From a virus: a stretch of DNA of 61,671 nucleotides. This document shows positions 41,373 to 49,294 of this stretch, one piece after another (the first letter of the stretch is position 1; every line of letters starts with the position of its first letter). The notes below the pieces were generated by a model. The model had not been told where the DNA came from. It did not search any database and was given only the letters and a program-made list of their open reading frames with translations. Both the position numbers and the translations under genes were made by a program. The DNA is taken from IMG/VR virus record IMGVR_UViG_3300044530_001255, positions 1-61,671 of that record; one strand, written 5' to 3'.

Positions 41373-41911
41373 TGGATTTTCTCTCACAAATTAAAGAATT
41401 TGAAAACGTTTTTAATCAGGAAGAATTAGAACTCATTGACAACATGTCTTGCCGTCCAAAATGGGAAATGGCTATCAGTGGATCCTCTCCAAAAAGACCA
41501 TTTTGGCGAATGAATCTAATGAATGATGAGTTGTTCACTCAAACTCTCTTTCAGAAAGTTTTACAGACGACTCAATTAAATGCAACGTTGAATGACGTAT
41601 ACTTTAACGCTACAACGACTTCAATGTCTTCAAGCGTTCATGTTGATGCTCATGATGAGGATGTAAATGTTTTCCTTGTTTATATGAACAAAGAATGGAA
41701 TATTGAATGGGGCGGTCAGACAGTATTCATAAATAGACATTACAGTAAACAACAAGATGGTCTCGTTGGAAATAACGCAACAAAGATATTTTATCCTAGA
41801 TATAATTCTGCGTTGCTGTTTAAAGGATATATCGCGCATTTTGCCGAAGCACCAACGAGATACTTCGAAGGATTTAGAATAACATTAGCATATAGGTTTA
41901 AAGTTTTATGA
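41372..41911 (+). CDS. 2OG-Fe(II) oxygenase (WGGQ type, GTG start)
   Basis: Third member of the paralogous trio. Start GTG 41372 is favoured by GGAG seven bases upstream. SSSVHVDAHDEDVNVFLVYM, WNIEWGGQTVFINRHY, distal His in YIAHFAEAP and Arg in FRITLAYRF are all present. It overlaps the next gene by four bases. Confidence 0.8.
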   Translation: MDFLSQIKEFENVFNQEELELIDNMSCRPKWEMAISGSSPKRPFWRMNLMNDELFTQTLFQKVLQTTQLNATLNDVYFNATTTSMSSSVHVDAHDEDVNVFLVYMNKEWNIEWGGQTVFINRHYSKQQDGLVGNNATKIFYPRYNSALLFKGYIAHFAEAPTRYFEGFRITLAYRFKVL

Positions 41912-42030
41912 GCACTGGTGGAAAAGGAAGTAAACCACGCCCATTGAGCGTGCCAAGAAAACAATTTGATGAAAACTGGGAACGCATCTTCGGTCAGAAG
42001 AAGCAACCGAAACAAAAAACTGCGGGGTAG
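41908..42030 (+). CDS. small phage-conserved protein (40 aa)
   Basis: MSTGGKGSKPRPLSVPRKQF followed by DENWERIFGQK matches a widespread tiny phage protein. The stop codon TAG (42028-42030) lies inside the tRNA-Met gene that starts at 42021. Confidence 0.7.
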   Translation: MSTGGKGSKPRPLSVPRKQFDENWERIFGQKKQPKQKTAG

Positions 42031-42096
42031 ACTAGAGGTCAAGTCACTGGACTCATAATCCAGTTTCCGTTGGTTCGAATCCAACCCCCGCTACCA
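42021..42096 (+). tRNA. tRNA-Met or Ile2 (CAT)
   Basis: Anticodon stem CTGGA/TCCAG around CTCATAA, T arm GTTGG-TTCGAAT-CCAAC, encoded CCA. The acceptor has only six pairs (GCGGGG/CCCCGC), and bases 1 and 72 are T and T. An unpaired first position is a feature of initiator tRNAs, but the anticodon stem lacks the three G-C pairs of initiators. Identity among elongator Met, initiator and Ile2 is open. Confidence 0.85.
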
Positions 42097-42109
42097 TTTT
42101 GGAGTTATT

Positions 42110-42349
42110 ATGAAAGCAATCGTATGGTCGAAAACAAATTGCCCCTACTGCGTAAGAGCAGTCAATCTTTTAAATTTAAAGGGGTACTTCATTGAAGAAC
42201 GAAAGTTGGAATTTGGGTGGACTAAAGAGCAACTTCTTGAGTCAGTTCCAAATGCAAGAACAGTTCCTCAGATTTTTCTTGACGATGAGTATATTGGCGG
42301 TTATGATGACCTTGTGAAACACTTTGAGGTGAAAAATGGAACAACTTGA
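42110..42349 (+). CDS. glutaredoxin
   Basis: A 79-residue protein with active-site CPYC (C11, C14), TVP motif (ARTVPQIF) and GGYDDL glutathione-site motif. A class I dithiol glutaredoxin, possible electron donor for phage reductases. GGAG ribosome site. Overlaps the next gene. Confidence 0.92.
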   Translation: MKAIVWSKTNCPYCVRAVNLLNLKGYFIEERKLEFGWTKEQLLESVPNARTVPQIFLDDEYIGGYDDLVKHFEVKNGTT

Positions 42350-42497
42350 TATGTTTGAAGAATTAAAGCCAAAGATCTACGAAAGCCCAGACAAAGGCAA
42401 AACTGTTTACGAAAGAGATTTTGGCGCAGAACCATCAACTCGTCGAGTTGTAAAGACTTCTGTGCAACAGCAGTGGGAAATTGTAACTAAAGAGTGA
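42336..42497 (+). CDS. small phage-conserved protein (53 aa)
   Basis: MEQLDMFEELKPKIYESPDK, then GKTVYERDFGAEPS, a short protein common in T4-like and other phages near nucleotide-metabolism genes. Function unknown. Confidence 0.65.
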   Translation: MEQLDMFEELKPKIYESPDKGKTVYERDFGAEPSTRRVVKTSVQQQWEIVTKE

Positions 42498-42504
42498 TAA
42501 ATTT

Positions 42505-43512
42505 GTGAAAATTCTATTTCATGCTGAGCAGTTAAATTATCGCGGAACAACTAACTCCATTCTAGAGTATGCTCACTACAATCAAGAAATTTTGGGAAAT
42601 GAGAGCGTCATCGTATATTCTCAAGAAAATCCTGAAGGTTTAGATGTTGGAAGTGTTCCTGCAGTCATCGATGATGTGAGTAAAAAATTTAAACTCCTCA
42701 CATACAATGACAACAATCATTTAAACGAAATTGCTTCAGGATACGATCTTTTCTACAGTCAACGTGCTGGTGAACGAGTTGACTCTCACACAAAAAGAGA
42801 AAATGCAGTAATCACATCAACAAAGATGGGTGTGCATTGTGTGTTTCAATGGTACGACCCTCATGGTGATGTGTATGCGTATATCTCTGAGTGGATGTCG
42901 CATAACGTTTCTAAAATGTACAATGCCCCTGTTCATCCATGGGTTCCATATATTGTAGATTTACCAGAGCCAGATTACGATACAAGAACTGCTCTTGGTA
43001 TTCCAAAAGATAAATTTGTCATTGGAAGATTTGGTGGTTACAAAACATTTGACTTACAATTTGTTCGGAACGTTGTAATCAGAGTTGCGCAAGAAAGAGA
43101 TGATATTGTTTTCTTATTTGCAAACACGGAACCTTTTTGCGATCTACCAAATGTTATTTTCTTGGGACCATTCTTGGGAAATCAACAAAAGTCTAACTAC
43201 ATCAACGCATGTGATGCATTTATACACGCTAGATGGTTAGGTGAATCATTTGGATTAGCAATTGCGGAATCTCTTTTCTTCAACAGACCAGTTCTTGCAT
43301 GTGATGTTGGATTTGATCGCAATCACGTTGAAACACTAAAGCCATTTGATCTCATTTATAGAGAGAATGATGAAGAAGATCTTTATAAAAAGATTACAAC
43401 TTTGCGCAGTAAGATTGGAGTCAACTATAGAGAGTTGGCTGTAGAGAAATATAATCCCAAAAATGTGATGGCAAAGTTCAAAGAGGTTTTCATTGATGAG
43501 AAAGTTGATTAA
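42505..43512 (+). CDS. glycosyltransferase (GT4-like, GTG start)
   Basis: A 335-residue GT-B-like protein. ILFHAEQLNYRGTTNSILEY opens the N-terminal domain, GIPKDKFVIGRFGGYKTFDL the linker, and FIHARWLGESFGLAIAESLF the E-x7-E-like sugar-nucleotide site. Starts at GTG. Probably decorates a glycan; acceptor unknown. Confidence 0.75.
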   Translation: MKILFHAEQLNYRGTTNSILEYAHYNQEILGNESVIVYSQENPEGLDVGSVPAVIDDVSKKFKLLTYNDNNHLNEIASGYDLFYSQRAGERVDSHTKRENAVITSTKMGVHCVFQWYDPHGDVYAYISEWMSHNVSKMYNAPVHPWVPYIVDLPEPDYDTRTALGIPKDKFVIGRFGGYKTFDLQFVRNVVIRVAQERDDIVFLFANTEPFCDLPNVIFLGPFLGNQQKSNYINACDAFIHARWLGESFGLAIAESLFFNRPVLACDVGFDRNHVETLKPFDLIYRENDEEDLYKKITTLRSKIGVNYRELAVEKYNPKNVMAKFKEVFIDEKVD

Positions 43513-44053
43513 TGTTAAACCGATTGAAGTTGCTCAACTCTTAGCGCAAAAGAAAATAGTTGCAATCTTCCAAGGAAGGTCAGAGGCAGGACCAAGAGCA
43601 TTAGGAAATAGATCAATGCTCTATACTCCTGTTGATCCTGATGGCAGAGATCGCATTAACAAAATGAAGGGTAGAGAATTATTTCGCCCACTTGCCGCTT
43701 CAATACTTTACGAATATGCTGCTGATTGGTTTGATATGTCTCAAATTCCAGAAGCACCATATATGACGTATTCCTTTGCGGCGAAGGCAGATAAGACTGA
43801 CGAGATTCCCTCAGTTATTCACGTTGATGGTTCGTGTAGAATTCAAACTGTTCGCAAAGAACAAAACGAACATTACTATAATTTAATCTCTGCATTCAAT
43901 GATCTAACTGGAGTTCCTCTTCTTCTAAACACATCATTTAATCTTGCTGGCGAGCCGATTGTAGAAACTCCATTTGATGCTCTTAAGACTTTTCATAATT
44001 CAGATATTGACGTTATTTACTTCCCAGAATTAAAAACGATTCTAGCAAAATGA
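43496..44053 (+). CDS. carbamoyltransferase C-terminal domain (separate gene)
   Basis: A 185-residue protein corresponding to the second half of NodU/CmcH/TobZ carbamoyltransferases: AIFQGRSEAGPRALGNRSML, then GRELFRPLAASILYEYAADW and TGVPLLLNTSFNLAGEPIVE. In cellular enzymes this domain follows the Kae1-like domain in one chain. Here it is a separate gene upstream of the N-terminal half, and the two overlap by four bases. Confidence 0.88.
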   Translation: MRKLINVKPIEVAQLLAQKKIVAIFQGRSEAGPRALGNRSMLYTPVDPDGRDRINKMKGRELFRPLAASILYEYAADWFDMSQIPEAPYMTYSFAAKADKTDEIPSVIHVDGSCRIQTVRKEQNEHYYNLISAFNDLTGVPLLLNTSFNLAGEPIVETPFDALKTFHNSDIDVIYFPELKTILAK

Positions 44054-45306
44054 GTTACTACACACTAGCAATTCAAACACTTGGACATGATGCCTCTGTA
44101 GCATTATTTGAAGATGAAAAACTCATTTTCTTTTTGCAAGCAGAAAGAGCGACTCGTAAAAAGAATGATGTGCTATTTAATTTAAAACCATTTGAATACA
44201 TTCGCAATAAGATCACCAAAAAAATAGATTTATTGGTTGCTCATGGATTTAAAACCATGAATACTCTTTTACCAGAAGAAAAGAGTTGTATGCAGATCTA
44301 TGATAAAATTACTCAGATGTTTGAGTTTGGTAAAATAATTGAAACAAGCGAGCGTCGTGGAACAATCAATCTTAAAAATGATTTCACCAAATACTCTCAT
44401 CATTGTAGTCATGCGATATCTGCATTTTATATGTCTCCATTTGACGAAGCAGTTTGCTTAATTGTTGATGCGCTAGGTTCTGGATATGTGATTCAAAACC
44501 CTAAAAACAATTTAGGGGTTGGTGGATCTGAGAACACTTCTATCTTAGAAATTGATTCAAGATATCGAAGAAATTATCTCTATAAGAAATCTCAGTGCGG
44601 TCCTGTCTATGTGAAAGATTCAATCCCTGTTTATAGTTCGAATGGTGGAATAAGTGAGTTGATCGATCCTAAAATTGGATTTGATAAAATTCCATATAAG
44701 TTTGATGCTTCGGCTCATATGGATATTGGTAACATGTATGAAACGATTACACGCCATCTTAAGATGGGAGCGAATGGATATGGAAAGGTCATGGGATTAT
44801 CAGCATATGGAAAGGCAGACAATAACTTGCCACCATTTCTTGTTGGTGATACCATCTACTCAAACAACAATCTATTTGGTTGCGGAAGAGAATTGAATTA
44901 CAATTTGTATCCTGAACTTTTTGACGAATTAACGTTTCAACAAAAGGCAGATCTGGCATATGAAGTTCAAAGAGCATTGGAAAAAGTCTTTCTTCATCAT
45001 GCACAATTTATCAAAGAGAATTCTAAAATTAGAAACTTGATTGTTGGTGGTGGCTGCGCTTTAAATATTCTGGGAGTTTCTATAATTAAAGAGAAGCATC
45101 CAGAATTTAACATTTTCGTTGATCCGATTGCAAATGATGCGACGCATTCAATCGGATTAGGCATTCATCACTATAACGTAGAAAGAATGCAAGGAACATT
45201 GATTAAAAAACCACAAGGGCTGGAAACAATATATCTTGGTCCTGAATATGATTTAAACGAATTGGAACAAACTATAGAACACTTTATGAACGAGGCAATT
45301 GTATGA
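44050..45306 (+). CDS. carbamoyltransferase N-terminal (Kae1-like) domain (separate gene)
   Basis: A 418-residue protein. LAIQTLGHDASVALFEDEKL, SHHCSHAISAFYMSPFDEAV, GANGYGKVMGLSAYG and IVGGGCALN are Kae1/NodU signature motifs for carbamoyl-adenylate and metal binding. Together with the preceding gene it would make a complete carbamoyltransferase. The family carbamoylates sugars or antibiotics, and phage members can act on modified cytosine; acceptor here unknown. Confidence 0.88.
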   Translation: MSYYTLAIQTLGHDASVALFEDEKLIFFLQAERATRKKNDVLFNLKPFEYIRNKITKKIDLLVAHGFKTMNTLLPEEKSCMQIYDKITQMFEFGKIIETSERRGTINLKNDFTKYSHHCSHAISAFYMSPFDEAVCLIVDALGSGYVIQNPKNNLGVGGSENTSILEIDSRYRRNYLYKKSQCGPVYVKDSIPVYSSNGGISELIDPKIGFDKIPYKFDASAHMDIGNMYETITRHLKMGANGYGKVMGLSAYGKADNNLPPFLVGDTIYSNNNLFGCGRELNYNLYPELFDELTFQQKADLAYEVQRALEKVFLHHAQFIKENSKIRNLIVGGGCALNILGVSIIKEKHPEFNIFVDPIANDATHSIGLGIHHYNVERMQGTLIKKPQGLETIYLGPEYDLNELEQTIEHFMNEAIV

Positions 45307-45953
45307 TTGAGTTTATAAAACATTTAAAGTCAAGAGGAATGCAATTTCCTATATGCTATGATGTGGGTGCATGCAACGGTTCATGGAGTAATAAAGCGAA
45401 ACGTGAGGTATTGCCTGAATCATCATTTTATCTTTTTGAAGCAAACGCTCACTATTTGTCTGATTTAATTGTTACAGGACATTCATTCTTCTTGAATGTT
45501 CTTTCCAATGAAGGTCGTGAGTTTGTTGAATTCTATCCTGGATGCAATACTGGTGATTCATATTATAAAGAGACAACAACTTGGTATGATGGCAAAACTC
45601 CAGTGAAGATGTCATGCACAACTTTAGACAAAATGATCGAAAATAAAGATCTTCCAGTTCCCAATTTGTTGAAAATTGATACACAAGGTTCAGAATTGGA
45701 TATTCTTTCTGCCGCAAAAAAAGTCATGGGAAAGACAGAATTGATTTTTTGTGAAACACCATTGATTGAATACAATCAAGGTGCGCCGAACATTTCTGAG
45801 TATCTCACATTTTTTCGAGATTATGATTACATTCCTGTTGAATTGCTCGAAGTTCATCAGGCTGAGGGAATTATCTTTCAACTAGATTTTGCGTTCATGC
45901 TCCGATCGGCGAAGAATGAATTTCTGGGGGAATGTAAGACGATCAGAGTCTGA
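45303..45953 (+). CDS. FkbM-family methyltransferase
   Basis: A 216-residue protein. CYDVGACNGSWSNKA (SAM motif I), FYLFEANAHYL and LLKIDTQGSELDILSAA are FkbM signatures (IDxQGxE). Such enzymes O-methylate sugars. It is the last gene of the decoration block, overlapping the carbamoyltransferase by four bases. Confidence 0.88.
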   Translation: MIEFIKHLKSRGMQFPICYDVGACNGSWSNKAKREVLPESSFYLFEANAHYLSDLIVTGHSFFLNVLSNEGREFVEFYPGCNTGDSYYKETTTWYDGKTPVKMSCTTLDKMIENKDLPVPNLLKIDTQGSELDILSAAKKVMGKTELIFCETPLIEYNQGAPNISEYLTFFRDYDYIPVELLEVHQAEGIIFQLDFAFMLRSAKNEFLGECKTIRV

Positions 45954-46006
45954 GCCCGAATGGGGAGCTCTATCGCCCCTCCCCTCCCCTTTCCCTAGCC
46001 TAAAAC

Positions 46007-46035
46007 AGCCCCTCTCTCGGGGCTTCTCCTTCGGT
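46007..46035 (+). terminator. terminator after the FkbM gene
   Basis: AGCCCC-TCTCTC-GGGGCT followed by a pyrimidine/T-rich tail ending TTTT. The 45954-46049 gap holds this hairpin, a GGGG/CCCC pair upstream (45962-45979), and nothing else I can support. Confidence 0.55.
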
Positions 46036-46049
46036 TTTACGGGGATCTC

Positions 46050-46110
46050 GTAAGTTATTGATTTTATTCGGTTTTTTACTATTGCTTTTGCAGTAGGTCT
46101 GGGGCATAAT
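46050..46110 (+). promoter_or_regulatory. early-class promoter
   Basis: GTAAGTTATTGATTTTA (46050), -35 TTGCTT (46082, 32 bases later), 17-bp spacer, -10 CATAAT (46105-46110). Unlike its relatives it leaves a 43-nt leader with a GGGG-AAACGGT-CCCC hairpin. Confidence 0.75.
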
Positions 46111-46159
46111 TGTCTTATCGGATGGGGAAACGGTCCCCGAAACTGAAGGAAAGAAAATT

Positions 46160-46534
46160 ATGGGTCTTACACTAAATCAAATGAAGGCGAATCTGGCTCG
46201 TGAGCGTCAGGTTGTGAAGGATATGATCGGCGCCATGAAGGCGACGCGAGAAGCGATTAAAGCATCGCGTGCGATGCAGAGTGCTCTGCGCGCTGAGATT
46301 CGTCGCGAGACGCAGATTAATCGCGTCGTGAAGGAAGATCATCGTCGCGCTGTGAAGGAAGCACGTGCGGCGAAGCGAGCCCAGCGAGTGGCTGATCGGA
46401 TCGCGAAAGCGGAGGCGCGTCTTGCTGAGTTGCGCCTGAAGGCGACTGCCCCCAAGACGATTCGCAAGAATCAGCGAAAAGCCAGCCCTGTGAAGGTTTG
46501 GTCGGCTGATGAGATTGCTGCGCTGAATTCGTAA
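46160..46534 (+). CDS. basic coiled-coil early protein
   Basis: A 124-residue Ala/Arg/Lys-rich, mostly helical protein (RRAVKEARAAKRAQRVADRI). GAAGGA ribosome site. Strongly positive charge suggests DNA or RNA binding. Codons are G+C-rich compared with the decoration block. Closed by a terminator; unknown family. Confidence 0.7.
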   Translation: MGLTLNQMKANLARERQVVKDMIGAMKATREAIKASRAMQSALRAEIRRETQINRVVKEDHRRAVKEARAAKRAQRVADRIAKAEARLAELRLKATAPKTIRKNQRKASPVKVWSADEIAALNS

Positions 46535-46544
46535 GTGATTGAAT

Positions 46545-46571
46545 GGCAAGGGGTTTTTCCCCTTGCCTTTT
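46545..46571 (+). terminator. rho-independent terminator
   Basis: GGCAAGGGG-TTTTT-CCCCTTGCC followed by TTTT. Confidence 0.9.
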
Positions 46572-46591
46572 CTCTTGCTGTGCGTTAGAAT
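46563..46591 (+). promoter_or_regulatory. sigma70-like promoter overlapping the terminator
   Basis: TTGCCT (46563-46568), 17-bp spacer, TAGAAT (46586-46591); the -35 is part of the terminator stem. Confidence 0.6.
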
Positions 46592-46623
46592 TGTTGTACA
46601 AGGTTGATGAAGGAACTTTTTTT

Positions 46624-46833
46624 ATGAGTAATGTGAATCCTCTTTTGTTGGCGAGCGTCAGCGATATCAAGACTCTGGTCTCCACTGGTGTGGTCAAACA
46701 TGCTGATGCGATCGTTCGTGTGGATTTGGTTCTGGCTCGCAAGAGTTTGACCGATGGCAAGAAAGCACGATGGACTCGTCTCCGCGAGTGGCTCGTGCGA
46801 GAGCAAGCCCAGACTGAAGCAGTGGTTGCTTAA
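46624..46833 (+). CDS. early hypothetical protein (69 aa)
   Basis: MSNVNPLLLASVSDIKTLVS; helical and basic C-terminus (KKARWTRLREWLVREQAQTE). AAGGAAC lies about ten bases upstream. Unknown. Confidence 0.6.
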   Translation: MSNVNPLLLASVSDIKTLVSTGVVKHADAIVRVDLVLARKSLTDGKKARWTRLREWLVREQAQTEAVVA

Positions 46834-46973
46834 TGAAAGTCGTATTCAATAAGTTGTTAGGTGGTTGGTACATCGTCCGTGGTCGGCATCAGACTCCGAT
46901 CAGTGGCAAGTTTGGCAGCAAGCAAGAAGCACTCGCATTCTTGCGGCAACGAAATCCGTTGCATAGCCTGTAA
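46833..46973 (+). CDS. early hypothetical protein (46 aa)
   Basis: MKVVFNKLLGGWYIVRGRHQ, then TPISGKFGSKQEALAFLRQR. One-base overlap (TAATG). The beta-beta-alpha pattern resembles small phage DUF proteins that begin with a modified-residue-like strand; no assignment. Confidence 0.55.
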   Translation: MKVVFNKLLGGWYIVRGRHQTPISGKFGSKQEALAFLRQRNPLHSL

Positions 46974-46983
46974 TTCTTGCTGG

Positions 46984-47012
46984 TTTACTTTTGCTTTGAT
47001 TTGTTTTATACT
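46984..47012 (+). promoter_or_regulatory. TTTACTTTTG-class promoter
   Basis: TTTACT (46984-46989), 17-bp spacer, TATACT (47007-47012). Leader about 30 nt to ATG 47051. Confidence 0.65.
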
Positions 47013-47050
47013 ATTGTTGTCCGTTATTAATTTGTTATGGAGTTTTGAAA

Positions 47051-47473
47051 ATGGCTAATCCTACTCGAAAGATGATTGAAGTGTATGAGATGTTGAAGGA
47101 CGGCAAGCCGCTGAAGTTCGATACTCTTGTTTCGCGACTCGGCTGCAAGCCTGTGACCGCGATGGTCTTGATTTGTGCATTGAAGCGTGACTGCGATGCT
47201 GAAATTGAGACGATCCGCGATGGTCGTAAGGTTGACTCGTATCAGTTGCATAATGCTGCTGCTATTGCGAGCAAGATGGTCGGTAAGAGCAAGGCAACCA
47301 AGGCACCGAAGGCTGCGAAGGTCGCTGTGCTGAAGACCAAGACCACCGTCGGTCGTAAGCCGAAGGCTGTTGTGACCGATGAGGTTCCGACGGTCGAGGT
47401 TGAAGAGGTTGGGTTCGATGAACTTGCCTCGCTGAAGGCTGAGTTGGGTCTGGGCGATTCTTATTCGGAGTAA
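47051..47473 (+). CDS. winged-helix-like protein with Lys-rich linker
   Basis: A 140-residue protein. N-terminal helical domain (KMIEVYEMLKDGKPLKFDTL followed by VSRLGCKPVTAMVLICALKR) has the pattern of a winged helix; then a Lys/Ala/Thr/Val linker and an acidic C-terminus. Possible transcription regulator. Has its own promoter and terminator. Confidence 0.65.
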   Translation: MANPTRKMIEVYEMLKDGKPLKFDTLVSRLGCKPVTAMVLICALKRDCDAEIETIRDGRKVDSYQLHNAAAIASKMVGKSKATKAPKAAKVAVLKTKTTVGRKPKAVVTDEVPTVEVEEVGFDELASLKAELGLGDSYSE

Positions 47474-47488
47474 GAATTGTTCTAGCAA

Positions 47489-47516
47489 AGTGGGGACTTC
47501 GGTCCCCACTTTTTTC
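47489..47516 (+). terminator. rho-independent terminator
   Basis: AGTGGGGAC-TTCG-GTCCCCACT with a T run; same core as at 23129 and 59773. Confidence 0.9.
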
Positions 47517-47528
47517 TACAGGTGAAAA

Positions 47529-47780
47529 ATGACCACAATTAATACAAATGATGATGAGTTGCTTGCAATTGAAGTTGCTTATGGCGAACTCACTCGCAAG
47601 TTTGCAGAAGAAGGCATCAATCCATTTGCCTGCGCTGCAGTAATGACCAAGTTGGCATTCATGATATACAAGACTTCATTGAATGCTGAAGACTACAATT
47701 CAATGATCAATGCTATCTCAGACAGCCGAGATGAAATCAAATCATTTGAAGAATATGGAACTGCAGGAAGATTGAACTGA
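47529..47780 (+). CDS. hypothetical protein (83 aa)
   Basis: Helical, acidic (MTTINTNDDELLAIEVAYGE). AGGTG ribosome site. One-base overlap with the next gene. Confidence 0.6.
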   Translation: MTTINTNDDELLAIEVAYGELTRKFAEEGINPFACAAVMTKLAFMIYKTSLNAEDYNSMINAISDSRDEIKSFEEYGTAGRLN

Positions 47781-48307
47781 TGATTATTTTTATCATTACA
47801 ATCACTCTTGCCTGGTGGTTGACTAAAATGTTCTGGGGTGACAAAGTCGGAAAGTATAGTTTGTTTCTATATGTTCCAATTGGATTGTTTGGTGCATTTT
47901 TAAGTCTTGCCGATGAGAGTGGTAGTGAGTTATTCAGTCTTGGATTTGCACTATCATTAATCTTTGCATTCTGTTTTGTTGCGATTAATGTTCTTGCAAT
48001 AATCATTGTTGCATTTCGTAAGATGGACTGGTCTAATCCCGAACATCAACGAGCATTTTTGCAAGGATTATTCGGCGCATTTTCTAAAGGTGGTGGCTCT
48101 TTCTCGCATTCCAGTGATGATTATGGTTCATATGTGATTCAATATCGTCGTCATGGAAGTTGGATTGATGGTCCAGGATCAAACGATGAGCGCATTGCTG
48201 AATCGATGTTCGATAACTTCATTGCGAATGATCCACGTGGCGAAAATCGATGCCGTTTGGTTTATAAAGTCAATGGTCGTGTTGATCAAGTTTTGAGTGT
48301 GAATTGA
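47780..48307 (+). CDS. membrane protein with soluble C-terminal domain
   Basis: A 175-residue protein with about three membrane helices in the first 80 residues, then a soluble part (VIQYRRHGSWIDGPGSNDER, RCRLVYKVNGRVDQVL) that looks like a short phage domain seen alone elsewhere. Function unknown. Confidence 0.65.
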   Translation: MIIFIITITLAWWLTKMFWGDKVGKYSLFLYVPIGLFGAFLSLADESGSELFSLGFALSLIFAFCFVAINVLAIIIVAFRKMDWSNPEHQRAFLQGLFGAFSKGGGSFSHSSDDYGSYVIQYRRHGSWIDGPGSNDERIAESMFDNFIANDPRGENRCRLVYKVNGRVDQVLSVN

Positions 48308-48510
48308 TGAATATCACAAAGATCATAATGTCGTTAGAACCAAAACAACAAACGTTCATCAATCGAAAATCTAACTTAACATTACAAAATCATTTGAGTA
48401 CGATTCGCTCTATCGCGCATCACATGAGCAATAGAAAATTTAGAATCAACAAAATCTCACCAAGCATCTACACAAATAAGTGTGGTGCATTAATCACTCG
48501 AGTCAAATAA
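48307..48510 (+). CDS. basic hypothetical protein (67 aa)
   Basis: MNITKIIMSLEPKQQTFINR then NHLSTIRSIAHHMSNRKFRI; basic and helical. ATG overlaps the upstream TGA. Confidence 0.55.
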   Translation: MNITKIIMSLEPKQQTFINRKSNLTLQNHLSTIRSIAHHMSNRKFRINKISPSIYTNKCGALITRVK

Positions 48511-48767
48511 TGAATCGTCAATGGCGTCTTGCTGATAAAAACAATCATTACTATCATCAGTCTCACAATGGATTGATTGTAGGTCATGCATACAACGTTG
48601 TTCATACGATTGTTTGGGGTGCAAAGATTCCAATCAATGCTGCTGAGGAATTGATCCTCGGTCAGTATGTTGAATTAGAATATGCTAAACGAGCAATTGA
48701 AGAGTATTGGGAAGAGAAAGATCGAACATTAGAGGTTCCGCATGAATATCTTTTATCTAAATCGTGA
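48510..48767 (+). CDS. hypothetical protein (85 aa)
   Basis: MNRQWRLADKNNHYYHQSHN; contains a helical acidic C-terminus (YAKRAIEEYWEEKDRTLEVP). TAATG overlap with the previous gene; 26-base overlap with the next. Confidence 0.6.
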   Translation: MNRQWRLADKNNHYYHQSHNGLIVGHAYNVVHTIVWGAKIPINAAEELILGQYVELEYAKRAIEEYWEEKDRTLEVPHEYLLSKS

Positions 48768-49290
48768 TACAAAAGTCTGCGCTCAAGAGCATTGCGACAA
48801 ACATGTCGTAAAGATGATCGTTGAGTATGCGCAATTGATGTCAACTGCTCATCGCATTCTAGATGGCAATCACTATTTCGACAAAAGCAAAAATAATCGA
48901 AAGATTCATCGCTGGAAGTTAGATCAGTATCGTGAAGGTACGATGTATCATGCAGTGAGTTGGAATCATCCCTCGGCTATTTGGGTTCGCGAGTCTTTCG
49001 ATCACTATCAATGGCTCTGGAATATGGCTTCTGAACTCTGTCAGGAATATCGTCATCGTTATGGTGGCGCAAATGATAAGCAGCACAAGTCCTCGCTAGT
49101 CATTCAGAAACTCAGTTTTGCTCCTGATAACATTCCTCGAACTGGAATCTTTTCCGAGCCACCACAAGCCATGCCAGAGGATGTAAAGGTTCCTGGAGAC
49201 TCGATCACTGCATATAAAAACTATTATCGAGTCTACAAGAAACGTTTTGCTAAATGGACCAATCGCGAGGTTCCTTCGTGGTATAAATAA
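48742..49290 (+). CDS. phage-conserved protein (MNIFYLNxD, CDKHVVKMI type)
   Basis: A 182-residue protein. AQEHCDKHVVKMIVEYAQLM, MYHAVSWNHPSAIWVRESFD and YQWLWNMASELCQEYRHRYG match a protein widely conserved in phages and often left unnamed or annotated with DNA-repair names. The His/Cys motif could be catalytic. I do not assign a function. Confidence 0.7.
   Translation: MNIFYLNRDTKVCAQEHCDKHVVKMIVEYAQLMSTAHRILDGNHYFDKSKNNRKIHRWKLDQYREGTMYHAVSWNHPSAIWVRESFDHYQWLWNMASELCQEYRHRYGGANDKQHKSSLVIQKLSFAPDNIPRTGIFSEPPQAMPEDVKVPGDSITAYKNYYRVYKKRFAKWTNREVPSWYK
49282..49289 (+). promoter_or_regulatory. T4-type late promoter box
   Basis: Exact TATAAATA. With T4 geometry the transcript would start at 49295, which is the A of the HAD gene ATG. 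Confidence 0.5.
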
Positions 49291-49294
49291 GAGG

